64,000 nt of DNA from Candidatus Omnitrophica bacterium UBA6210 (GTDB lineage: Bacteria; Omnitrophota; Gorgyraeia; Velamenicoccales; Velamenicoccaceae), in contig DISM01000001.1 of NCBI GenBank assembly GCA_002421805.1, positions 344,902-408,901 of the forward strand, in the 5' to 3' direction. The translations under genes and the position numbers were made by a program. Numbering within the stretch: position 1 is the first letter of the stretch; each line of letters begins with the position of its first letter. This document shows, piece after piece, positions 27,931 through 41,100 of the stretch. Below the pieces are notes generated by a model, which saw nothing but the letters and a program-made list of their open reading frames with translations, searched no databases and was not told where the DNA came from.

Positions 27931-28833
27931 ATGGTTGTTTATTTATCACAAATATTCTTGTTCGCGGGGATCTTCCTGATCTTCATGAACTTCTTTTTGT
28001 GGTTCTTTGCGGCCCACGAACTCAGGAAGGTCATCAAGAGACGTTTGCGTTACGAGGTCAACCCGGCCGACAGGAAGTCCATTTTTGTGCGGGTCTTTGA
28101 CTTGTTTGCGCCGTTGAATTATTTCATCGTGCGCCGGTTCGTCAAGCGCGAGAACCTGGAGAACAAACTTTTCGGCGCGCGTGTGGGCATGACGCCGGAA
28201 CAGTTCTTCGGCGCCAAAGAATTCATGGCGATCTTCGGATTCATGCTGGCGATCGGGTTTTTGCCGGCTGATGACATCGTCAAGATCGCGGTCGCCGGCA
28301 TCGCGGGTTTCTTCCTGCCGGACCTGTGGCTGGACATGAAGCTCAAACAGCGGCGCGCGGCCGTCGTGCGCACGCTGCCGGACACGGTGGACCTGTTGAG
28401 TCTGTGCGTAGACGCCGGACTTGATTTTATCGCGGCCGCGCGCTGGATCGTTGAGAAGTCGCGGTCGACTGCGTTCATTGAAGAACTGTCGCTCATGCTG
28501 CACGAGATCAAGGTCGGAAAGCCGCGGCGTGAGGCGCTCAAAGATCTGTCGCGCAGGATCAATGCGCCGGACGTCACGGCGTTCGCACGTACGCTCATCC
28601 AGGCCGACAGGATGGGGACGCCGATCGCCGAGGCCCTGGCGATCCTGTCCGATGACGTGCGCGAGAGGTTTTTCAGGCGCGCCGAGCGCACGGCCCTGCA
28701 GGCGCCGATGAAAATGCTTATCCCGCTGATCTTTTTCATCCTGCCTGTGGTCGGCGTGATCGTGGGCGGGCCTATTGCGATCCAGTTCATGAACGGAAGC
28801 CTTCTGGGAGGCATGGGTGGGGGGGTCAAATAA
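27931..28833 (+). CDS. tadC: TadC-like pilus platform protein (T2SSF family)
   Basis: This is the second platform protein of the Tad machine, 300 residues. N-terminal hydrophobic helix ISQ-like segment about 5-27 (FLFAGIFLIFMNFFLWFFAA), a paired hydrophobic stretch about 92-130, a T2SSF cytoplasmic domain (LPDTVDLLSLCVDAGLDFIA, HEIKVGKPRREALKDLSRRI, ADRMGTPIAEALAILSDDVR) and a final membrane helix MLIPLIFFILPVVGVIVGG. The pair tadB-tadC is diagnostic of Tad loci. The stop is directly followed by the small ORF that overlaps the giant gene. Confidence 0.9.
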   Translation: MVVYLSQIFLFAGIFLIFMNFFLWFFAAHELRKVIKRRLRYEVNPADRKSIFVRVFDLFAPLNYFIVRRFVKRENLENKLFGARVGMTPEQFFGAKEFMAIFGFMLAIGFLPADDIVKIAVAGIAGFFLPDLWLDMKLKQRRAAVVRTLPDTVDLLSLCVDAGLDFIAAARWIVEKSRSTAFIEELSLMLHEIKVGKPRREALKDLSRRINAPDVTAFARTLIQADRMGTPIAEALAILSDDVRERFFRRAERTALQAPMKMLIPLIFFILPVVGVIVGGPIAIQFMNGSLLGGMGGGVK

Positions 28834-28834
28834 C

Positions 28835-29083
28835 ATGTTAAACCGCTACGAGATCCTGAGGACCGGGTGGCAGGCGCTGAGGGCCGGAAGGCTCGGCATC
28901 GCCGACTTTTGCCTGGTAGTCCTGGGGATCGAGGCGGGATTAAAAAAATTGATTGAACCGTGTTCTGTGGCGGGACACGATTCGATACCGAGCCGGATCC
29001 GCACGGCAGACACACGCGGAAATCTTCGAGGAAAGGAGGACGTAGGTTTAGGCGACCTCAAAACCGAACGTAATATGTGCTGA
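28835..29083 (+). CDS. Small ORF linking tadC to the giant gene (uncertain)
   Basis: This is an 82-codon frame starting one nucleotide after the tadC stop, with a G-rich ribosome binding site (GGGTGGGGGGG). The first half is plausible protein ([20 protein letters not shown], then [13 protein letters not shown]); the second half is polar and low in structure. Its stop TGA overlaps the proposed GTG start of the giant ORF (GTGCTGA), so it could serve to deliver ribosomes to that start. No family is recognised. It might also be chance reading. Confidence 0.4.
   Translation: MLNRYEILRTGWQALRAGRLGIADFCLVVLGIEAGLKKLIEPCSVAGHDSIPSRIRTADTRGNLRGKEDVGLGDLKTERNMC
29031..29060 (+). promoter_or_regulatory. 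Possible hairpin masking a Shine-Dalgarno before the giant ORF
   Basis: A strong Shine-Dalgarno sequence, AAAGGAGG (29032-29039), has no start codon at usual spacing. It overlaps a hairpin, GAGGACG (29036-29042) with CGACCTC (29053-29059), that would hide or loop it. The nearest in-frame starts of the giant ORF are GTG 29077 and GTG 29104. Confidence 0.4.
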
Positions 29084-29163
29084 ACGTACGCAATAAGCTT
29101 TGGGTGAAGGCCATTGCGTGGTTGATAGTCCTCACCTTCCTGCCTGAGCAGGTGGCGTGGGCT
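29077..29163 (+). other. Giant protein: Sec signal peptide
   Basis: Residues 1-29: basic start (NVRNKLWVK), hydrophobic core [11 protein letters not shown], then PEQVAWA with a small-x-small cleavage site before VDYN. If translation starts at GTG 29104 the signal still remains. Confidence 0.75.
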
Positions 29164-32100
29164 GTTGACTATAATCTGCGCGGCGTGCTTCAAGGAGCAG
29201 TAGCTCCTCTTGTGAGCGCGGCAACCGTTGCAACGGACGCGTCTGCCCTGCAGGGGGCCCAGAAGGATGAAGCCCTTGACCGGGCGATCGCGGATTCCAT
29301 CGCCTCTTCATTGCAGGCATTGATCGGGAAGCCCGCGACGGATATCCGGCTTTCCCGCCAGGTCTCTGTCCATAGGAATTATCCTCTTAATCTTACGCAG
29401 AATAAGATTGATGAATTACATACCTGGATGATGGATTCAGGCAGGAACCTCGTGACTTGCGGTGCCTACGCCCTTTCCGGTTTGTTCCAGGCCATGGGTC
29501 AGAATATATCGCCTTACCAGATGGCCCAGAGCGCCCTATTAATAGATATTCTTTCTGATTCTTTAGATATCTATACCTATAACCAGGCCAAGAAGCTTGA
29601 GAACTCCCTGTACGCCCTCGCCAACACGGCCCTGCTTTATGGGTATGAACTTAAACCCTTCCACTGGAAAGACTTTTACTCCAATAATAAAAATATTTCA
29701 AAAGCCTTAAATAAGTTAATACCCTATATTGCGTTCGTGGATGACGACCATATGGTCCTTGTTAAAGGACTTTCTAAAGGCTCTGTGGTAATCGAAGACA
29801 ACGGCAAGGAAAATATTTTAACTTTGGCAGAATTTGACCTTCGTTTCTCCGGTTACGGCTTGGCGCTTTCGAATCACATCCCTGAAGGCTTTGATATCGA
29901 GATTCTAGAAGACGCAGTGGCTAAAGCGGTCCAGGGCGCCACAAGAAAGAGATATGACGAGATCACGACCATTGACGACCTCTGGAAGACGAGCGATGAC
30001 GATCTCTGGGTGAGCGCCGGCCTCCTGGCGGCCTCCTTTGTGATCGGCGGCTTGGGCGGTTTCTCAGGCATCGGCAACGGTATTCAGAACGGTTCCTTCT
30101 CGTGGAGCACGTCAGCCGCAACCAGCAGCATGTTGACAGGCATGGCCGCTTCACAGATCGGTTCCGCGGCGGCCAATATCGCCGCAACGCAGTGGGGCAT
30201 GAGCCCTGGAGCGGCGCAGATCTTCGGTTCTGTTCTCGGCGGCGCGGCAGGCGCAGGCTTCGGCTCGACCCTTGGCGCAGGCCAGGGCGGCTATTGGAAA
30301 CCGACGAATACCTTCAGCACCTTCCTGAGCAATCATCAGGTGATCGGCTCTATGGCCAAAGGCGCGATCGACGGCGCGTTCATGGGGACGGCAGGCGTCC
30401 TGGCCGATCAGGCTATCGGGGACAATAGCAATATCTTCACCAAGATCCTCGTGCCGGTAGGCGCTTCCGCTCTCGGCTATGTCGGTTCGCAGTGGTCATC
30501 GACCCAATTAGGTTATGAACCCATCTATCAGGTCAGCCCTGATACGTACAAATCTTTGACGAACCAGAACGGCCGCTTTGACCAGGCGACCAATACCTAT
30601 TTCGTCGGCGCCAGCGATTATAAGGCAGGCAGCAGCTATTGGAATTTCCTGGGGAATACGGCCCTTGCCGTCAATGATGTCGGGTTCCAGAGATACATGC
30701 TTTCGACGTTGATCGGCAATTCCTTCGAACAGGTCATCGGCGAAGATGATTTCGGTTATTCCAGGATCCTCGGCCAGACCGCGGGTTCTGTGTTGGCCGG
30801 CAAGATGGTCGGTGGCACACCTCAAGGCTATGTCCTGGATGCGATCCTCTCCGGCGGCTCCTCGGCCCTGTTGGCCACCATGGGCGGAAAATACGACAAG
30901 GAGACAGGCAAGAATTCCTGGGGCATGACTGCGACGCAGATGGCTGTGTTGAACTTCACCGCGACCTCTTTGATGAAGGCCGGTTATGACGCTTACACCG
31001 GCAAAGACAGCGGTAAGGATTTCGGCGACCTCTTTGTGGGGAGCCTCTATGACAGCGCCAAGAATTGGTCCGATAACATGCTTTACTTCGGCAAGACCTC
31101 TGCGTTCTACCAGCCCGAGCGCATGGGCGCGTTCCGCAGCTGGCAGTATACGGAGAAGCTGCTGGATTTCGCCGGCATCTCCCAGTTCTACGACAATGCC
31201 CAACTGGTGATGAAAGAGACAGGCCTGTCGTGGAGCGAGGCTGTTGACCAGGGTTATGTCGACAAGATCACGCGGCCGTTCGGCAACGCGTTCGTCAGCT
31301 ACGTCAGTTCCACCACGCATTATGCCGCGGCGGACAACCTGGCGTCCATGCTGAACAAAGGCATCAACGCGATCTATAACAAGATGACGGAAGTCAAGAT
31401 CAAGGAATTGCCGGCGGGCAAAGACCCGGTGAAAGTCATCCTGAGGTTCCAGACGGACAATGCGGCGCTGAAGGCGGCCTTGGACCAGGGTCCTGTGCCG
31501 CCGGAGGTCCTGGCAGATCTCGCCATGACGGCGACCATGGAGGTCACGAGGAACGGCCAGACCCAGACCTTCCAGTATGATCCCTCGAATCCTCTGGCAA
31601 CATTTGACATTTCCTCGCTGGTGAAGGGTGCGGACAGGGCGGATGTCCAGATCGTCCTGCCCGGCATGAATATCGATCAGCAGGCGGTCATTAATAACAG
31701 GGCTGTGTTCGATCAGGAAAAGCTGGCATCGGGTATTACGGATCCAGGAATGAAGACTTTGTACCAGTCTTTTGTGGCTTCCTGGAGGACGGGCGAAGGT
31801 AACACCCAGGTAGAGATCGCTTCGGCTGAGAAGCAGGGGATGTTTGCGAAGTTTTTGGGGTTGGGGACGTCTAAGGGTATTGGTTATGTGTCGCCCCAGA
31901 ACGGCGTCGATTCGCTTATCGGTTTCAACGCCGCCGGAGATGTGGCCTCCGCGCGCGGATGGAGCTTCAGGGAAGAAAAGGGATTCTTTGCCTGGCTCCT
32001 GGGCCGCACAAGCCCTAACGGTTTTACGACGACACAGTCTTATGGCGGGGAAACATACACCATTAATCCGACCAACTTCTACACAGTCCGCGAATTCAAC

Positions 32101-35100
32101 GTCGTCAACGGCAGCCGCCGCAATGAAGTCCTGTATCAGGGGTTCACGGGCACGTATGCCAGCGCCTACAATGCTGCGAATACCAGCGGCGATACCAGCT
32201 CTGTCGCCAAGGCTGTGACGCATTCCGCCTATATCATGGGCGCGGCCGTACCCAACCATCTTCTGAACGGCAATTTGGCGGACACCGGCCTGACAGTTCT
32301 TGGCCGCGTGACCGGCTCTTCCCGTTACGCGCCGGCGAGCTCAAAGATCGACGCCATGGTCGCGATGCCGTCTCTGGGTTCCGTGACGAACCCCAACGAC
32401 AAGAATGCGGATAAAGGCTTCCAGGCTGCGACCTACGGCTCGACGTATGCGCAGATCAGCAATGCGGAAGGCACTAAAACTTTCGACGTTTTGCAAGGCA
32501 ATGACAAGAGCAAGACGGCGACCATTGCCATTAATCCGGATATCATCCTTCTGAAATTGAACCAGGCGACAGATCAGGTGGTGATTGAGCAGGGCACGCC
32601 TCGCCTGCCGTATGGGTCCGTCCTGAGGGTGGGTTCGGAGTGGACGAATCCCGGCACGATTAACGGCGAAACCATGAAGGTGTATAAAAACACCGCCCTC
32701 GTCTTCGGCAACCCTTATAAGGCAGCCAACCTCAAGAATGACGTTATTAATTTCTATGGTGTTCCCGGAGCCGGGAATGGATGGAGGGCGGATGTCCAGG
32801 ACAAACATATGGTGTTGGATATCAAGGCTGAAGCGCCCTTGTCTGCAACCCCGGAGATATTGAAAGAGAAGATACAAAACCTTACTATCGATACGCCGGC
32901 TGCCGTCGAGACCAAGATCAAAGAGGCCTTCGGTTCCGATGTAAAAGTAACGCTCATCACCCCTCAGGATAGCGAGATCGATCCGGACCTCGCCAAAGGG
33001 CACCTGGCTTACAACATCAACGGCCAGGTCTACAACCTTATTAATAACCAGCTCGTCCCTGTGGCCAGATCTCCTTCTGTCGAGGCGACGACTGCACAGG
33101 TAACCGCCCCCGAATTGGTGACGTTGCCGTCCAGTCAGCAACCTGCGGTTGTTGTTTCCGAGATTGCCTCTGCTAAAGCGGCAGAAGCCCAGGCCCAAGC
33201 CACGGCGACGGGTGTGCTGAACGGTAAAGTGGATGCGTGGGCGAGATTGAATGAAGAATTGGTCGCTACGAACAATTGGGTCGTGCGCGGCGGCGTGGTG
33301 GATGCGGACAAGAATATGCAGCACAGCCCGAGCGTCATGACGAGCGGCACCAAGGGTGAGCTCACCGCTTCTATCAGCGACGTCTGGGTGGATAACGGCC
33401 GCTGGGGCCTTGTTTCCAGCGTCAGCAAACCTGCCTCGGGTATCGTCTACAACAGCCAGGCCATCGGAAATCTCTTCCCTAAAATAAATCCGACGCAGCC
33501 GTCTGCCGCTTCTGCGCCCGGAAAGCCCGATGAGGGGCCGCAGAACACGTTTAATATTGCCAAGAACCTGACAACTTATGATGTCAGCAACGTCAAGCTG
33601 GGTGAAGGCTCTCAGCTCTACCTGGCTTTTGCGACCGAAAAAGACGGCACCAACCCGCACATGGTCTCGACCTTCGGAGCCCTCAACACCATTGTCGAGA
33701 CGCCTCAGGACTTCATTAAGCTCGGCGACCGCGAAGTGCGCGCCACCATGGTCACAATGAAGCATGACGCCAACAATGTCCTGGTCCCGGATTATTCCAA
33801 CTATATCGCCGGCACGCAAGGCCAGATCAGGAACCAGGCTGATGTCAACTTGCAGGCAAATCAGGATCTCTCGGGTGGCGCCGGCGTGCTCAGAGGGCAT
33901 CTCAGCGGCAGCATGATGGCCATCCATCAGTTGACGGATGATGCCAGGGATACCTGGTCTTTCATGCCCGGCCAGAGCACCGTCAATGCCAGGCTGACAT
34001 CCGGCAGGAACCAGGAAGTTATTGCCTCCGTCACAAAACTTTACGGCACCTCCAACAGCTGGGGTTTCATTGCCGACAGCAGTGTCGTCTACAACGGTCA
34101 GGCTCTTGGGAACCTTGTTCCCAAATCGAATCCGACGCAGCCGTCTGCCGCTTCTGCGCCCGGAAAGCCCGATGAGGGGCCGACCAACACCCACAACATC
34201 GCCAAGAACCTGACGCAATATGACGCCAGCAATGTTAAATTCGGCGAAGGCTCCCAGCTCTACCTGGCGTTTGCCACGAATCAGGACGGCACAAATCCGC
34301 GCCTGGTCTCGACCTTCGGCGCCTTCAATACGGAGCTTTATCTTCCGGAAGATTTCATCCAGCTCGGCGACCGCGAAGCTCGTGCGTTCCAGGTCACGAT
34401 GAAACACGACGCCAACAATATCCTCGTGCCGGATTACACCAACTATATCGCCGGCACCCAGGGCCAGATCAGGAACCAGGCGGACATCAATTTGCAGGCA
34501 AACCAGGACCTCTCCGGCGGCAAAGGTGTTTTCAACGGCCAGGTCTTGGGCAGCATGAAGGCCGTTACACAGTTGACGAATGACGTCAAGGATACATGGT
34601 CCTTCATGCCCGGCCAGAGCACGATCAATGCTAAACTTCTGTCCGGCAGCAAACGGGAAGCTGTGGGCTCTATTACAAGGCTCTATGGTGACAGCAACAG
34701 CTGGGGCTTTATTGCCGACAGCAATATCGTCTACAACGGCCAGTCTATTGGGAACCTTTTCCCGAAACCGAATCCGACGCAGCCGTCTGTCGGTTCCGCG
34801 GCGGGCAAGATTGACGAAGGGCCGACCAACACCCACAACATCGCCAAGAACCTGACGGCCTATGATTCCGCCAATGTGAAGCTGGGAGAGGGTTCCCGTC
34901 TCTACCTGGCGTTTGCCACGAATCAGGACGGCACAAATCCGCGCCTGGTCTCGACATTGGGCGCCCTCAACACGATCGTTGAAACGCCCGGCAATTTCAT
35001 TAAACTCGGTGACCGCGAAGTGCGCGCCACCATGGTTACGATGAAGCACGACGCCCAAGGCGTTCTGGTTCCGGACTATTCCAACTATATCGCCGGCACC

Positions 35101-38100
35101 CAGGGCCAGATCAGGAACCAGGCTGATATCAATTTACAGGCGACCCAGGACCTCTCCGGCGGCAAAGGTGTGCTCAGAGGACAGGTCTTGGGCAGCATGA
35201 TGGCCATCCATCAGTTAACGGATGATGTTAAGGATTCGTGGTCCTTCATGCCCGGCCAGAGCACCGTCAACGCCAAACTTGTGTCCGGCAACAGACAGGA
35301 AGTTGTTGCCTCTATCACAAAGCTTTACGGTACCTCCAACAGCTGGGGCTTCATTGCCGACAGCAGTGTCGTCTACAACGGTCAGTCTATCGGCAATCTC
35401 TTTGCCGAGACCACCAGGAACAGGGTGTCGCTCTCTGAAGAAAAACCCAAGAAACCGACCCTTTACGAAGGGCCGGATAATACCCATAACATCGCCAAGA
35501 ACCTGACGCAATACGATGCCAACAACGTCAAGCTGGGTGAAGGCTCCCAGCTCTACCTGGCGTTTGCCACGAATCAAGACGGCACGAATCCGCGCCTGGT
35601 CTCGACATTGGGCGCCCTCAACACGATCGTTGAAACGCCCAGAGATTTCATCAAACTCGGCGACCGCGAAGCGCGCGGAATAAAAGTCGAGATGAAGCTT
35701 AATGATCAGAAAGTCTTGACGCCTGTGTATTCGGATTATATCAGCGGCGTTAAAGGAGAAGTCAGGCTTATTTCTTCGAGTGTCCCTGAAGTCAGCCAGC
35801 CGCTGCCGACGGCCGAAAAGCCCAAGAACGATGCAAGGAGAACGGCCCTGGAACAAAAGGTAGCACAGGCCAGCCAACAACTCCAACTGGCCAACGATCG
35901 CTACAAACAGGAAATGGGCAAGACCGACTGGTTCTGGCTCAACGTCAATGATGCCGCAGAACAAAGAAAATTGAAAACCGCACAGGATACCTATAAGAGG
36001 GCGCAGCGGGAATATTTTGAATATTTGAGGGACAACGATCTGGATGCGCTCAAGAGGATCGCCAATCCGGGACCTTCTTTTGATGAGCGCTATGTTGGAG
36101 ACGGTTCCAACCACTATCGAACGGCTTTCAGTCTCAAGACAGAGGTGGCCAATGAGGTTTTAAAGACACAGACAGGCCGCCGCGGTATTCAGGACGCCTT
36201 GAAACGCGTCGAGGACGAGTTCGCCCGCAACGTGAGTGACCTGAATTATTTTGCCGAGCTGAAAAATAAGATTGCCGCTTCCAACGGAAGGCTGATTGAG
36301 GTAACCAATGGTATTTATGAGACGCCGCTTGCCGTCAAGGAAGAGTCGGATGAACTGATCAATATGTCGCGCGACGCTTTTGAAAAGCGCACGGCAGCAA
36401 GAAATGCCGAGATTTCACGCCTCGAGAATTTCCTGACGAATTCGGGCGGCGACCTGGCCCAGGATGAGCGCATGCTCATTGCCAACAGGATCCAGGAGAT
36501 CAAGGGATTCTATTCAAGGATGGAGTCGGGGAATGATCCGCAGATAGAAGCGATCCTCGAGACCAACGGCGTCAGGGTGTGGTTGAACAAGCACACCAAG
36601 ATGAGCTATGACTATAATCCTGACTGGGGTCCTCAGGGGGTTATCAAAGGCGCGGGCGCCGTGATCGGTTACGCGTTCAACGATGTCGTCTGGCCTGTGA
36701 TCTTTGGAACCTATTCGGCGGCCAAGGGCGGCGTCATCGATTTGGCGGGGACAGTTGTGGGCAGCGATAGCTGGAAAGCCACAGCCAATGACACCTATGC
36801 CGGCACCATTTTGATTTGGGGCAACAGTTTTGTCGGAGATGTCGGACGCCTGGCTTACGGCGAAGACGCGACCAACAGTTGGGCTGAAAAAGCATTGCAG
36901 CTTGCAAAACCGGGAACGGTCAGGGTCAATAAGACCGGCAATAGCTGGACAGACTGGGAATTTACCGCTATTGAAGACGGCGTTGAGGTTAAATTCAGGG
37001 GCGACGAGCTGACGGCATTTGCAGGCATAAAGATGTCGAAGGAGATTGGCAAGGCGCAGTGGGAGAGAGGCGAGAGGCTCAGCGGCGGTTTCAATGTTGC
37101 CGGCGCCTACACGGCCCAGACGTTAAAAGCCATCGATGAGTTGTTGATGTCGGGTAAAGTCGCCGGCGTGAACGTAGGCCGCACGGCCATTGTGGGCGTC
37201 AGCCTGACTGTTCCCGCGGTCGATATTATCAAGTATCAGAGGACTGGCGAATATCTTTCTGAAAACGAAGGAACGATTACTGCTGTTTCTTTCCTCTTGC
37301 CGGGGGCCGGCGCCAAGTTGGCTTCTTCAGGCCAGGCTGCTTTGGCGACCGTCACCGTGGCTGAAGGCAGTGTTTGGGCATCAAGGGCGTTGACCGTGGC
37401 GAATGCGGCTGTCAGGATCCCGCAGGCGGCGAATGTAATCAATCTGGCGAATCTCGGCCTGGCGAGCGGCCACGCCGTATCGACGATGACAACGGGCCGT
37501 CCGATGGATATCGGCCAGAGTGCAGGGAATGTGTTGACCACATACGGTCTTGTCGGCGCTTTCCAGACTATCGGGACTTTTGTGAAAGGCGCTTATGCCG
37601 TTGAGAATGCTTCCCGCGCCACCACTTACCTTATTGCCGGTAAGGCTGCTGCCGGAGCAGGTTTAAGCGTCGGCACAGGGATCTATCGCAGTGAAATTAG
37701 CTCCATACCTCAGGCGGCCTGGTATGCTTTCACGGGAGCCGTGGGCGGCGCAGCGAGTTATCGTGTCAATAATCCGATTGCTTTTGCTGCGACATCAGGC
37801 TTGATCGCCAGCGCCATCCGTCAGCCGTTTAAGACCGATGTGAATTCATTTGGCAGCGCTTTGGTGAATACTGCCAAAGATACGTTTGTCAGCACGGGCC
37901 TCGGGTTTGCCGCCAACAAGGCGCCTCAAATAGGGTCGTGGTTCGGCGAGCAGTCTCTCTTGACAAGACAGGCTGTTATTCTCGGCGGCGGCGCGCTTAC
38001 TCTGGGCCTCGCCAGGGATTATATCAATAGTCCGTCGTTGAATCCTCTGGATACCTTCAACTCGCCCGGCCAGGTCTTTGTGAGCGGCGTCAAAGGCGCC

Positions 38101-41100
38101 TTCATAGGAGAATTAGTGGCCTATGGTGCCAGGCAATATGCGTTAGGCGCAACAGGACAGATCGCGTCTATCCAGGCGAATACAGCTAAATTCGCAGACC
38201 TGAATGCCCTGACAACGGAAATGTATAATAGCGCCAAGACATGGTGGCTTGTCAGCGGCGTCATGTCAGGAACAAAGCCGTTTGTGGACACGGCCCTGGC
38301 AACCGTAGAACATGGCACCGACTGGGCGGTGGACAAGGCGTTTGGCACCAATTTCAGCCAGGGCCAGGCCGTATTTGGTTTCTATACGACCGTCAGAAAT
38401 GACAAGGGAGAAGTGACGGGCATTGAGCATTCGTGGATGCGCGATATGAACCAGGCGCCGCAGAGGATTGTTGATCCGCTGACAGGCGAAACCAAGACCG
38501 TTTATGAGCCTTTCAGCTTCGGGAAATATTACGGGAGCTTTGACAATGGCGGCTTCTTGTATAGCCTGGCCAATTCTCCCCGCGAAGGTATGACGATCGG
38601 GCCTATCGTCAAGATCATGAGCAGGACGCCTGTGACGCCGGAAGAGACATTGCTGGGTCGGGCCCCCGTGATCGGTTCCTCGGTTGCCAAGCTGGAAACA
38701 GGATTCTTGAGAATGCAGGAAGGTTGGGCCAAGGACCTTGCAGGGACTTCTTTGAAAGATTTGGTTGCCACAGGTGATCTCTCCGGCGCCTTCAGTGTTG
38801 CCAAGGCAGGGGTCTTGAGCTATGGCGCAAGGGCTGTTTCCCTGGGCAAGGTCGGCTTCACCGTCGAGACCATCAATAGGACGATGCAGGGCGTCAACAG
38901 GCTCGGCGTCTACGTCGATGCAATGACAGGTGATCTGGATACGGCAAAGCTCGCGCAGGTCGGAACAGATTCCTACGCGACGAGCCAATACAAAGGTTTC
39001 TCCGCCGCCGATATGCAGATCCTGCCGTGGGCAGCGCTCTTCACGATGAGAAGCGCGGCCCTTCCAGAGCACATCGCCAAGATGTATTACGACCAGGGCC
39101 AATTCGGCCTTGCGACGCAAAAATTTGCGGAATTGGCCGGACGCAATCCGGCGGACGCTGAAGCGCAGTATAACCTCGGTTTGTCTCAGCGCGCGGCAGG
39201 CCAGAAAGACCTTGCCCGCGCCTCGTTTGAAAGAGCGGAGTCTTTGGCCAGGGAAGCGGGCAATACACAGCTTGGCCAATTGGCTTTCTCGCAGCGCCTG
39301 GTGGGGATGGACCATGTCCAGGCGGATGCGATTTTGGGCGATACGATCAGGCAGACGAGCGCCTTGAGGCAGCAAGCCGTTGCCGCAGGGGATATGCAGG
39401 CCGCTAATTCTTTGAAAGCAGAGTTGTCCTTCCTGGGTGAAACACGGCTTGTTGTGCGCGGCCAGATGGAGAGCGCCAGGAACAATACGGAACGCGCGGC
39501 GAATTTGTTCAAGGCGGCCCTGCGTCTTAATCCAGCCAATGTGGATGCACAACTCGGCTTGCGCGGCGTCGATCCGATCCAGCTTCTCGGTCTGCCCGAA
39601 TCCGCCGATGCAGCCCAGGTCCAGACCGCGGTGTCTCTGCGCCGCGACGGCCTGGAGAAACAGATCGCCAACAGGAACACCGAGATACAGAATTTAAGAA
39701 ACAAGGTCGAGCAGCTGAGGGCCCAGGGGAATACGACCGGAGCGGCGCAGTGGGAAGCCCAGGTCAAGAGGCTTGAGGCGAGGAACGAATCGGCACAGAG
39801 ACATCTCTCGACATTGCCGCAGTTGGAACGCCGGGCCATGGACCAGGTAACTGAGGCGGCCAGGGGCGCATCTTCGACGACGAGCCCGATCTCGGTTTCC
39901 GTTCCTGTGCCCAAGGAGAGGACAAGGATCGAGCGCGCCGTTACCGAACAAAAAGCCGGAGGCGTTGCTGCAGGAAAACTTTCCGGTTTGAACGTTGTTC
40001 TTTTAACAGGCACGAGAGAAGGCTATATCGTCGGCAAACACAGGGCGTATGTGGATGTTGATTCTTCGACGGTGTATGTGGCCAGGGAGTTCTGGAACCA
40101 GGCGCAGGGCGCTGCCAGGACCAGCGAGCTGGGCCGGGAATTGACGACGTTAAGGGTTGCGGCGCGCGATTATAGCAATTTGATCCAATCCGCTCAAGGC
40201 ACTGCCGCTGTTCTTGAGGGCCGTCAGAGCGTGCGCCAGGCCGTCGAGGACCGCCTTTTGGATGCCGTGTCAACCCAGAACAAGATCAAAGGCTTGTCTC
40301 CTATCCAGGCCTCCCTGAGACTCAATGAAATGAGGCAGGGCGTTATGGCGAATTACAGGCAGGCTGAAATCGTTTATAAGTTCGATAAAGCCTTAAGAAG
40401 CGCCAAGACACCCAATGATCTGAGGGTCGCTATCCAGGAAGCAGGCGGCGGCGGAAAGACATTTGTCGACGTAACGCTTCTGCCGTCCTTGATCGCCAAG
40501 AACAAGGCCTTTGGCGGTGTCACGGCCATGACGACTTACGGCGATTCCCTCTCTTTGGAATTGGCGAATCTGGCAAAAGCGGTTTATGGAGACCGCCTGG
40601 GAGAGATACGGTATACCAACCGCTCTTCATCTCACACCTTGAGTGACTTCGGAAGCAAGATCGAAGTGCTCTCATTTGAATCCTTTACTAATCTCGTCCA
40701 TGCCCAGAAGTATGCGGACAAGACAGGAGATGCTGCCGCTCCTCGACTGGATATGCCGAGGATCAAGAATTCCATTTTCCTGATCGATGAGGCGCACACC
40801 ATTGGTATGTTGCCCGGTATCAGGGAAGGCCAGGGCACAGAGACCATTATCTCAGGCAAGGCGCAGTATGAAGAGATGCGCCGCCAGATGACGGGCCTCG
40901 AGCGCCAGACAAAGATGGCGGGCCGTCAGGCGTGGGAAGAAACCCAGAAGTCCTATGTCAACACAACTCCTGGCAACTATTATGAGACCCTCCGTTCGAG
41001 CTTTGGAGATGCGCCTTTGACCGGCGAGCAGACCCAGGCGCTGGACAAAGCAAAACTCGCGGATGCTTATTTTAAGGTCAGGGAATATGAGATGTATCAG

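Noticed and set aside
30508..38000. Very long minus-strand frames (583 and 905 codons) opposite the giant gene
   Set aside because: They mirror the codon bias of the plus strand; the 905-codon one even copies the 214-residue repeat in reverse. The plus frame has signal peptide, domains and continuity.
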